NCBI GenBank assembly: GCA_029237695.1
Contig: CM055265.1
Coordinates: forward strand, 117,774,067-117,838,066
DNA: 64,000 nucleotides
Reading direction: 5' to 3'
From: Conchocele bisecta
Taxonomy: Eukaryota > Mollusca > Bivalvia > Lucinida > Thyasiridae
The notes below the pieces were generated by a model, which was not told the origin of the DNA, did no database searches, and worked only from the letters and a program-made list of their open reading frames with translations. Positions 55,004-64,000 of this stretch are shown piece by piece. Both the position numbers and the translations under genes were made by a program. Position 1 is the stretch's first letter; each line of letters opens with the position of its first letter.

Positions 55004-55943
55004 TGGCTAGTTATTTCCCTTTACAAATATATTTATAGAGATCCGGTACTATGATTTATTTTAGCGTTTATGATACCCACGTAATTCCGTCCGTCTTTCC
55101 GTCCGTTTGTTCGTTTGTAATACACACGTTATTAGGTAAGTTTATGGTAGTATTTTTGTGTCATATTGTAGAATTGTCTCTCAATGACAATTTAGCGAAG
55201 TATGAACATCAATGCCCCGCAGGTTTCTTTTTATAGTTTAGTGCACGAAGAATAAAGATATTACGCACATTTTTACTGTGTAGCGTGTGTAGAGTGCAAC
55301 CTGTTACCTATAACCTGTATAAAGCGGAAAACGTGCAGCTAGCATTAATACTATAGTCGACAACAATATAATGGATCCTATGGTGGCATATATTTACCAT
55401 CGAGATGTGGAGACTTAAATATCACGACATGTCGACATAACGTGAAATTATGTAAGTCAACGTAATGTGATCACAACAAGTCGACATACCATGATAGTTT
55501 AACACAACATGTCGCCTAACATATTATGTTATTTAAGTAGTTTAAGACAACATGTCGACACAGCGTGATAATTTATCACAGCATATCGAAATTAAACATG
55601 TCGACATAACGTGATGAGTTAACACAAGAAGTAGACATTACGGAATAGTTTAACACAACATGTCGACATAATGTGATATTTTATCTAAACATGTCGACAT
55701 GATTTATGTCAACACCTTGACATAGTTTCACGTTCTGTCGATATGTCGTGATATTTAAGTCGACATGTTGCGATAAATAATGTCAACATCTCGACAATCA
55801 GATGGCAAATATATGCCACCATACTCCTTCACACAACAAATCGTGCGACATTCGCCCTTTTTGCAAGCAATTAGACCCTAAAATATACAATAAGGACCGG
55901 ATTTATATACATAACTTCAAAGGGAAATAACTAACTACAACCC
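55004..55943. mobile_element. MITE family Z, copy 1, in DUF229 intron 1
   Basis: GGCTAGTTATTTCCCTTTAC...TTTATAGAGATCCGGT on the left mirrors ACCGGATTTATATAC...AAAGGGAAATAACTAAC on the right. A related copy is at 60318-60718. Another MITE (55377-55823) sits inside it. Confidence 0.8.
55377..55823. mobile_element. nested MITE with ACATGTCGACAT tandem core
   Basis: TATGGTGGCATATATTTACC on the left pairs with GGCAAATATATGCCACCATA on the right; inner GAGATGT / ACATCTC words extend the arms. The core repeats ACACAACATGTCGACATAAC-like units about ten times. Confidence 0.8.
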
Positions 55944-56429
55944 CTCATTACAGCATATCTCGTTGATACACCTTCGTGCAAAATACCGAAGGTGGATCCG
56001 TTCGACAAGTCGGTTCGACACATTGTTCATAAAACTGGAAGTATAACCTGCAAACGAACTCCGAAATTGACATACGAGGACGGACTGCACTTGCGAGTGA
56101 ACAGGAGCGCTATGAATGAAAATGAAATATCGTATAGCGGATTTCAATGCAAATATACCCCGATATACAGACCGAAATACCTTCCTACCTCTCATAATAA
56201 TTGGAAATATATTAACATAAGTGCACCATTTAACGACTCTGTCGTGATCACTGATGATTTTGTGCGGGTGTCTTGTTATAACGCAACAGGTACAGAGTTC
56301 TATACCAACTTCCATACCTTCATACAGCCTAATATAACACATGACAATATACTGAAGGAACGATTCAAAGAACATCAACTAAGGGATCAATAATAAAGAG
56401 CACCTCAATGTGATAATGCTCGGTAAGTA

Positions 56430-56690
56430 CACGTGGATGTGACAGGAGAAATGGGGCTTGTGGGATTTGTGTTCAGTGTAGATCCTGATCCGCATACTCC
56501 TAGCTGTGGCCTGATAACGATTTATATTGTTTGTTAGACGACGGGTGTTTCATTGTTTGACTGGGGAGCAGTGCAGATACTCATGAAGCTGTGCGGATGC
56601 ACAGGTTGATCTGGATATATACTGATTGCAAAACCCATATGCCCCATTTGTCCAGTCACATACAAAGCATATATATGTAGATGCAAATCG
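56430..56690. mobile_element. GATCAG-type foldback MITE in DUF229 intron 2
   Basis: GTGACAGGAGAAATGGGGCTT...CAGTGTAGATCCTGATCCG on the left mirrors TTGATCTGGATATATACTG...GCCCCATTTGTCCAGTCAC on the right. Half copies are at 27910 and 34730. Confidence 0.75.
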
Positions 56691-58568
56691 GTCCACAAAT
56701 ACTAAGCTTAATTTTCGGTGTGGCTCGCAATTTCATAGATATTACCTGATACACTAGCATAGTATAAGTACTAAAGTATGGTAGTGCCACTTGTCACCCC
56801 TCCCCTCCTCCCACGGGATCAATATGAAAAGAAGGGTCACACTTTCAGCGGAAACGTGTGAAAAGATGGCACATTCAGCGTAGTTGGTTTACATTTGCGT
56901 CATCATACAAATGTTACCAGTAAATAATCCATTTTAAAATAGGGTTGAATAATGATAATGCCTGTATAGGTGTCTGAGCAAATTGTCATAATAAACGTAA
57001 TAAAAAGAAGGCTCGCTATTAAATCTTGATCACATTTAATAGTATCTAAAACATGTTGTTTTTGCATTATCCTTACAATTTGGTAAAGTTTCGTGAAACA
57101 AGACAATAAGTGGTTTTCCTGTCCTCCTTTACAGGTGTTGATTCGGTGTCTCGTCTGAACTTCCTGAGACAGATGGTAAAGACCAGTGAGTTTTTGTCGG
57201 AAACAGTCGACGCCGTTGACATGATGGGATACAACAAAGTCGCCGATAATACCTTCGTTAACATAGTGCGATGAATGCTCGTAAATTTATCTCCGAGATG
57301 CCATGGAATAAGACTCTGGCTGGCAAACCCTTTGATGACTTCAACTTCATCTGGCGCCAATTTTCAGCGAAAGGTTACAAAACATACTATTCCGAGGATG
57401 CCCCAAATATAGCGTGTTTTGATTATTTGAAATCGGGCTTTAATACACCACCAGCTGATTATTTCAACAGGCCAATGAGTTTAGCAATGGAAAAGATGCC
57501 TGGCTTGTGGTCTAATAACCACCATTGCTTTCAGGGTCGACTGGAGACAGTAATTCTCCTTGACAACCTCTTCACATTTGTAAAAATAAAAACCTTTAGA
57601 CATGTTCCATATTTTGCATTAACATTTATTTCAAGACTTACGCATAACTATGTTAATAACGCTGGTGCGGCCGACCAACCATATTATAATTTCCTTAAGA
57701 AACTCCATGATAATGAATTACTGACAAACACCGTGTTGTTTTTCTTCAGCGATCACGGGATGAGATTTGGTAAGATCAGAGAAACGCATATCGGGAAACT
57801 AGAAGAACGTTTACCATTTATGACTGTCACTGTTCCAGAATTGCTCCGAAAGAAGTACGGATTGATAAGACACAACTTGAATGTTAATAGAAATAGACTA
57901 TCTACACCATTTGATGTTTATGAAACACTGATGAACATTTTGCACTTTAATAAAAGTGTGCAGGAACAGGCAATTACTACTGCCAGAGGGGTAAGTTGGT
58001 TCCGAGAGATTCCTATTACGAGGTCATGTGATCAAGCCGGCATACTGCCCCACTGGTGTACATGCCAGAATTATGCGAGACTAAACGTTACCGACATATC
58101 TGCTCAAAACGCAAGCAGAGCGGTTTTGTCTGAAATTGTCAATGCGTTAAGGAATTTCACTGATAAGTGTGAGAATTTGAGGGTGTTAGAAATAAAAGAA
58201 GCTTCTAGACTTGTAGGATCAGACAACGTGCTAAAATCGAGAAAAATTATTAACCAGACACTATACTTTGGGGAAGAGACAAAATCATTTGAGGACGTAC
58301 AAGTGGTGATAGTGACCGCGCCTGGATCTGCCATGTTTGAAGCCACTGTCAGAATTGATACGTTAACCAACACATACGCAATTGTTAGCGATATCTCCAG
58401 AATCAATAGATACGGACATCATGGGGACTGCATCTTAGACTCCATACTGCGCAAGTTTTGTCAGTGCAGACAGGGTCTAAAACCAAGCTAGTGTCTTCTG
58501 CGGATAGAAGATTATCAGGAAATGTTGTGAAATGCGTAGGAATTCAGCGTAAATGACTGATACATATA

Positions 58569-58921
58569 CAGAGCTCCAGATAAGTTTGGTATCTGAAGGG
58601 TACTTTACCCCAGATTTCAAATTCAATGCGTATTTTACTTTTACAAATGTATCATTGATTTTCTTCCCTGTTAAATAGGGAACAAATGATAAACAATAAA
58701 ACAAATTTAAAAGATTCAATTAATATTTGAGCTGCAACAAGCAAACAGTTCTGTAAGTAAATTTTCAACTTTATTACTCTATCGTCACTCCACAATTTGA
58801 AAATCAATGCGTATTTTCACATTGCTGTGAGTATTTTTTACTCCCACGTATGATAGTCAATGCATATTCTGCTAAAATAAGTGAATACAATGCGCCAATA
58901 CGCACCTTATCTGGAGTTCTG
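58569..58921. mobile_element. 353-bp MITE (CAGAGCTCCAGATAAG ends)
   Basis: CAGAGCTCCAGATAAG at 58569-58584 is mirrored by CTTATCTGGAGTTCTG at 58906-58921, with one mismatch. AATGCGTATTTT words repeat inside. No clear target duplication. The CAG ends suggest a hAT-type element. Confidence 0.7.
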
Positions 58922-58989
58922 TATCGAATAATACCAGGCTACTGTCGTTTGACATCAGAATTATCAAAGACAACGACAAATCGAAGCTT

Positions 58990-59518
58990 CAAGTGGCCGA
59001 GCTTGAGTCATTGAAAGAGCAAGTAAACACGCTTCGGAATGAAAACAACTCGCTGAAGGAAAACATCGACAATCTCGAAATCGGTATTGATCGCTAAGAG
59101 CAATATTCCGGTTGAGATTGTCTCCGCATTAAAGGAATATTGGGAGACACGGTGATCCCAATGAGAACACAGACACAAAACTCCTACAAATGGCTGAAAC
59201 GGCAATCATCCCTCTCCTGCAATCAGACATTGACAAGTCACACATACTGGGAAACCACAGGTCGATTTGAGCTTCAACATAACTGTTATTGTAATGTTCA
59301 CTAACTCCAAAGCCAGGGACAGAATACTCGATGCGAGAAAATCGCTAGAAAAAGGTGGAATCTATATAAATGAAGAGTTATCCCGCTATAGACAAAATCT
59401 GGCTTTTGAAACCCGTCAACTCGACATAGAAAAGAAACTCGATCAGAAATGGGTCGGTACAGGAGGGGTAATATTTGCCAAATTTCCAGGCGGCGACAAT
59501 AACATCCAAACGTGACAT
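58990..59518 (+). pseudogene. LINE ORF1-like (transposase_22/L1-type) fragment
   Basis: A coiled-coil piece (LESLKEQVNTLRNENNSLKE) is followed by EQYSG, then, in other frames, remnants of the RRM-like part. The open frame 59267-59515 holds NITVIVMFTNSKARDRIL, ARKSLEKGGIYINEELSRYR and FETRQL, matching the ..I.V.F.....R..I..AR..L....I.INEDLT..R..L...AR pattern of ORF1 proteins of L1/CR1-type retrotransposons. Several stops and frame changes show that it is dead. In active elements this protein packages the retrotransposon RNA. Confidence 0.7.
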
Positions 59519-59610
59519 TGTACTTGCGGCGGCAGGCAATGTACCTACAGTAAAATAGCTATCCATGCAAAGCACTTGCATTATGTAACCCGGCAGACTG
59601 AAAGTTATTG

Positions 59611-59692
59611 TTGCAAACACTGTAGTTCCGGATGAGCCGGCTCCTAACGAGCCCATCTCGTCCGGACATGCAGTGCTTGCAACAATATCTTT
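59611..59692. repeat. foldback around GGATGAGCCGGCTC
   Basis: TTGCAAACACTGTAGTTCCGG and CCGGACATGCAGTGCTTGCAA pair across GATGAGCC / GCCCATC words. Similar (G)ATGAGCCGG hairpins lie at about 25556 and 34917. Confidence 0.65.
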
Positions 59693-60317
59693 ACACACCA
59701 TGCAATCAATCAAAAAAGTTTCAAACTCGTACAAATCCTCATTGCTAGTGTGTCACATACATAGCCTAGTGCTTAACACAACTATATCACACCACTTACG
59801 GCCTCATTTTAAACTTCAAGAGCACCTCAGGCCCAGATCAAACGACGAATTTTGTAATGGAGTCTTGACTTGGAATACATTATTGCCTCTTGCTATGTTC
59901 GTATCCTTATCAGATCATGCGTAGAACACAAATACACGCGGACACTAGCTGCATGGGACAGAGGAGCGGTGGTTCGATGGGCCGTGGTACGGGTGAATGT
60001 GGATTGCTGCGCTTACCCAAATGTATTGCGCGCCTGTTGGACTGGTGCTTCTATGTCTGTTCGTCTATCTGTCCCCCGCAATTACCCAAACCCACTAAAT
60101 GCGTCTTATAGGGTTTGCGACCATTTCCTGCCATTTTCGACTGGTCGTGCCATCAAGTTTCTGATCGAATGTTCTCCACTGGCTGGCCGGCTTGGACGTG
60201 AGTAAATTGCAAATGCGTGGGCTAGATAATCACTTCTTTCATAGTTGAACAAGACTAGTTTAGTTACGTAAAGCCTATATACTTGCTTACTATTGCTTAT
60301 TAGTGAACGAGACGTTT
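59693..60317. other. intergenic, nothing recognised
   Basis: ORFs here have no recognisable similarity. Confidence 0.4.
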
Positions 60318-60718
60318 GAATGGGCGATCGTGGCTAGTTGTTTTCCTTTGAGTGTCTTTATAGATATCCGGTCAGACCTGTATATTTTATGGCATAATTG
60401 CTTGTAAAAAAGCGAATATTGCATACTGTGTAAAGGAACCATTACAGTGTTGTCGACCAGTGTTGATACATATTATCCTACATATCTGCGAAAACTGACC
60501 AGTAACTGCATTATTTGCCATATTCATATTCTCACATTTATTAATTGTAATTGCAATCAGTGTAGACCCAGATATGTGCAGTCTGACTTGTGTCCACCCG
60601 GTTAGCAGTGTTTATTTCCGCCAGTTATTTAGTAAGAAATAAACGCTAATATAAGCCAAAGGACCGGGCCTCTATAAATAGATTCGTGGGGGGGGATAAC
60701 TTGCTACTAGCTACGACC
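60318..60718. mobile_element. MITE family Z, copy 2 (diverged)
   Basis: GTGGCTAGTTGTTTTCCTTT...TATAGATATCCGGTC on the left and GGACCGGGCCTCTATAAATA...GCTACTAGCTACGACC on the right correspond to the ends of 55004-55943. Confidence 0.6.
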
Positions 60719-61648
60719 ACTCACTGTTCACATACATGTAAATAACAATTGTTCTGATGTTATTGTAAATAAGCTGTGGCTTGAAAATGTATGAACATGG
60801 AGGCGACTTGTTAATGTCGACCTGGGTCCACAAAGGCCGAGCTCGACGTTTTTTTTCTTTGTTTTTCTTTACAGATATATATGGTCACATATCGTCCTGC
60901 ACATTCAGCATATGTATTTTTGTATGCAATTCTTTAACATTAATGTATGGGTCATACCGAGACCTGACCATGCTGAAGCTGCAGCTGCATTATTGATCAA
61001 GGTTAAACGTGAACACAATGAGAAACATGATATAGCCCAATCAGGCTGCTCGAGTGTTCGGGACGATCTGTGACGATGTATGTACATGCAATTATGTATA
61101 TATTGTATAATTGTAATAACTGTGTGCCACAAGCTATGATTGAACTCTCGGACACAGAATACGTTTTCTTACTAGCTCCAAGAAGGGCCAGCATGTGTCA
61201 AAGAACCGGGGCGTATTACCATAGTATATAAATTATGTTTGTTTAAGGAAAAGATGAAAACAATTTGCAGAGGGTGCGGATCCGAATGAGACGGCTGGTT
61301 TGTAGCAATCTCGTCTGGATCTACTCCGTTTTACGAACACCGCTATAGAGATATGTCGTGTTGTAAAAATTAAACTGAGATTACCTAGATTGATCGCACA
61401 TCCTTTCATTCCAGATTGGCGTTTTGTAAGTCTGTTCAGGATCTGTACAGTTCTTTCTTCATTTAATGAATAGCAAATATACACTTCTTGTGTCTCCAGT
61501 GAATAGTCATACAACAATTGTAAGTGTATACCCTGATTCCTTGCTCTCTGTCAACATGACTTTGATACGTAGTGTTAATACAGTGTAGCCCTATATAGCT
61601 ACGAACGCACATTTTTCTATACTGCTCAGCTTATACACAGCCCGCCAT
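60719..61648. other. intergenic before the gap
   Basis: A (G)ATGAGACGG-type hairpin scrap lies at about 61272-61320. No gene. Confidence 0.4.
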
Positions 61649-62148
61649 NNNNNNNNNNNNNNNNNNNNNNNNNNNNNNNNNNNNNNNNNNNNNNNNNNNN
61701 NNNNNNNNNNNNNNNNNNNNNNNNNNNNNNNNNNNNNNNNNNNNNNNNNNNNNNNNNNNNNNNNNNNNNNNNNNNNNNNNNNNNNNNNNNNNNNNNNNNN
61801 NNNNNNNNNNNNNNNNNNNNNNNNNNNNNNNNNNNNNNNNNNNNNNNNNNNNNNNNNNNNNNNNNNNNNNNNNNNNNNNNNNNNNNNNNNNNNNNNNNNN
61901 NNNNNNNNNNNNNNNNNNNNNNNNNNNNNNNNNNNNNNNNNNNNNNNNNNNNNNNNNNNNNNNNNNNNNNNNNNNNNNNNNNNNNNNNNNNNNNNNNNNN
62001 NNNNNNNNNNNNNNNNNNNNNNNNNNNNNNNNNNNNNNNNNNNNNNNNNNNNNNNNNNNNNNNNNNNNNNNNNNNNNNNNNNNNNNNNNNNNNNNNNNNN
62101 NNNNNNNNNNNNNNNNNNNNNNNNNNNNNNNNNNNNNNNNNNNNNNNN
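61649..62148. other. assembly gap (500 N)
   Basis: Exactly 500 N, a conventional placeholder length; the true distance is unknown. Confidence 0.99.
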
Positions 62149-62752
62149 GGTTTAGAGAGGTTCCACTATAATAATATGGTTAATTATATCGTTTCTAATC
62201 ACAGTCAACAAATCTAATAAACACCATATTAAAACAACACAATCATTATATATATAATGATTTTTGTATTTTTCATTATATATATAATGATGTTTGTATA
62301 TATAAATACATAACAATGTACATTATATTGGAAACAGGCATGTTGTTGTATTTTTCATTATGTAGAAATTAAATATTTAATTTCGTCTAACCGGTTTCAC
62401 TGCTTTTGCAGATTATCAGTGACTGACGCGACGTTTGTTGTATTTTTCATCATATATACATATATAAATACAACAAATGTATATATTACATAAGCACAAC
62501 ATCATGCACACGTTGAAGCTGATCACCTAACATATTTTCTGTACCGGTATAATTCATATATTTATTACACTGCCTAATGTGTCTGATTTTAATACAATGT
62601 TTTATATTACTCCTCGGATGGTTGGTTGAGGTTAGTCATTTGCATTAAAACAATATTTCAAACATGAAATTCTAGAATATCGAGGCTAAATCATATAGAA
62701 AGCTAAGGTATCTCAATACAGATTGTTTCATTTAATTATGCTGCATACAGGG
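62149..62752. other. intergenic, AT-rich microsatellites
   Basis: CATTATATATATAATGAT words repeat at 62244-62291. No gene. Confidence 0.5.
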
Positions 62753-62993
62753 GCCCGTTTCATTAAACTTCGTACGACTAAAATATTCGTAAGTGCAAAA
62801 TTATGATAGTCTGTAAATTTCACATTAACAATGTTTTCTTGTAAACAATTGATGGATTTACATGTATTGAGCATAGGCTGCATATGCAGCCTATGCTCAA
62901 TAAATGTAAATCCATCAATTTAAAATTTGCAGATTATCCAAAATGTGCACTTAGGAACATTTAGTAGTACGCAGTTTTAGTGAAACGGACCCC
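62753..62993. mobile_element. palindromic MITE (GGGCCCGTTTCATTAAAC), copy 2
   Basis: Same ends as 49340-49545 (GGGGCCCGTTTCATTAAACT / TTTTAGTGAAACGGACCCC). The core ATTGAGCATAGGCTGCAT pairs exactly with ATGCAGCCTATGCTCAAT. Confidence 0.85.
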
Positions 62994-63154
62994 ATGTAAC
63001 TGCGCATACAACCAATGTATTCGTACACGTGTAATTGCATTGTTTAACATTATTGATGGATGCTACAAATTATATAGATTTCATCTGTTTAAAACTATCG
63101 TACATGGTTTTGCAACCAGCGTAAACCATACATGTAGTTCAGCACACACATCCA

Positions 63155-63535
63155 CAATCAAATCAAGTTATAATATATATATATATATATAAACATAAAT
63201 CAAGTTATAATATATATAATTATATATATATATACAGGCCAAAAATTGGACGCTGATTTGTAAGTGTGATTTATCTTGAGGTTTATCTTAGGTATAACAT
63301 TTAAAATAAAATACAAATATTATTTAAATGAGTACCGATATGTAATATATCGTTAATATTACGGGATTAAATATATCATATCGGTACTCATTTAAATAAT
63401 AAATGATATATTTAAAATATACATATATATATATATATTATAACTTGATTTGATGTTTTAGCTGACAATATACAAGGCTGTACACAGGCCAAATATATAT
63501 ATATATATTATAACTTGATTTGATGTTATTTAAAT
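63155..63535. repeat. AT-rich nested foldbacks with ATCAAGTTATAATATATAT ends
   Basis: CAAATCAAGTTATAATATAT at about 63159 is repeated at about 63195 and inverted at about 63438 and 63507. Inside, ATTTAAATGAGTACCGATAT (about 63324) pairs with ATATCGGTACTCATTTAAAT (about 63378). Confidence 0.75.
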
Positions 63536-63790
63536 CCCGTTAATATTGCCCTGAATTTAACGTAATAAAACAATATAGGATAGTATATCAAGAGAAACGA
63601 GCGATATACAGATTTTCAACCAGCATAGATAATTTCCTACTGCATAGTTGACCAACATTTATAACGTAGACAAACAAAAAAAGTAAATTATAATTACCAT
63701 GTTACCGATAATTATTTATAGCTGTATACTGAACACAGAATAACAAGTGAAAATTATATAAATTACTTCTAGCTGCAATATTGACAATTA
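63536..63790 (-). repeat. dispersed repeat family Y, diverged copy 4
   Basis: CCCGTTAATATTGCC, ATCAAGAGAAAC and TGACCAACATTTATAAC blocks match copies 1-3 in order. Confidence 0.55.
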
Positions 63791-64000
63791 CATAATTGCG
63801 AAAAATATTGTATTATGCTCCATAAAGGTACACAATGAGCTGTAATAAATCAACACAAAATGTATGCTGTTTTGTAATCACTGTAATGTACATGAACACG
63901 AGTCTGATCAGGGTTTGCACTGTTCGCTGTGAAGTGGGGCGGTAGCAGAATCCTGGGACAAATTATACAATACTGTGTCCCAGTACAATCTGATCAGGGC
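63791..64000. other. intergenic, GATCAG-type scraps
   Basis: GAGTCTGATCAGGGTTTGCAC at 63900 and CTGATCAGGGC at the very end belong to the GATCAG repeat group. Confidence 0.45.

Larger units (their letters stand above)
54843..58491 (+). pseudogene. DUF229 (sulfatase/alkaline-phosphatase-like) membrane protein gene, three exons, two frame breaks
   Basis: Exon 1 (from ATG 54843) encodes a type II membrane anchor (VCVTGLIILVMFYTAIYLLI). Exon 2 is 55954-56422, after a TTACAG acceptor, with YLVDTPSCKIPKVDPFDKS. Exon 3 is 57135-58491, joined through CTCG|GTAAGT and TTTACAG|GT to read MLGVDSVSRLNF. The GVDS site and FFSDHGMRFGK are the metal/nucleophile motifs of the alkaline-phosphatase-like fold; PWNKTLAGKPFDDFNFIW is typical of DUF229. 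Total length is about 660 codons, normal for the family. Breaks: one extra base near 56393, just before the exon 2 donor, and one missing base near 57268 in exon 3. The 406-codon frame after the second break is clean, so this is either a young pseudogene or carries assembly errors. The exon 1 donor is not identified; a MITE begins at its presumed end. The enzyme's substrate is unknown for this family. Confidence 0.85.

Overview
The window is animal nuclear DNA, most likely from a bivalve mollusc. The evidence is one intron-bearing host gene (a DUF229, sulfatase-like membrane protein), a scaffold gap of 500 N, several foldback/MITE families, long satellites, non-LTR retrotransposon scraps, and scattered AGGTCAAGGTCA-rich and GATCAG-rich repeats of the kind seen in heterodont clams. 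The species cannot be fixed from sequence alone.

1-1968: intergenic DNA ending in two tandem copies of a ~0.75 kb repeat. 1969-19706: a complete but decayed Polinton/Maverick, an integrated virus-like DNA transposon of about 17.7 kb with ~225 bp terminal inverted repeats. It sits in the second copy of the flanking repeat, and the first copy preserves the empty site. The element carries about 16 genes: a small left-end ORF; a leftward block (small hydrophobic protein, fibre-like protein with coiled-coil stalk, structural protein); two rightward genes; a leftward acidic/coiled-coil/membrane gene; a rightward block (capsid protein with conserved neighbours, then the integrase); a leftward protein-primed family-B DNA polymerase; and a zinc-finger protein at the right end. 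Most genes have frameshifts or in-frame stops; the zinc-finger gene looks intact.

Two features of the element stand out. A ~2.5 kb solo LTR (10996-13507, TGTC...GACA ends, 5-bp duplication TCGGG) splits one small ORF. A ~14-bp palindrome close to CCAATCGCGATTGG is scattered about 13 times through the element, often inside ORFs and beside reading-frame breaks. I recognise no packaging ATPase or adenain-type protease.

19707-54300: gene-poor host DNA made of repeats: a piggyBac-type MITE, a pyrimidine-rich array, clusters of CGT(A/G)TACAACG words, a broken non-LTR retrotransposon, a tRNA-arm palindrome, several long foldbacks, a ~118-bp satellite (38.2-40.2 kb), a retrotransposon endonuclease fragment, a MULE transposase fragment (50.3-50.9 kb) and a ~137-bp satellite (51.5-53.2 kb).

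54843-58491: the DUF229 gene in three exons, with two single-base frame breaks and nested MITEs in intron 1. 58500-64000: more MITEs, a retrotransposon ORF1 fragment, the gap (61649-62148) and AT-rich foldbacks.
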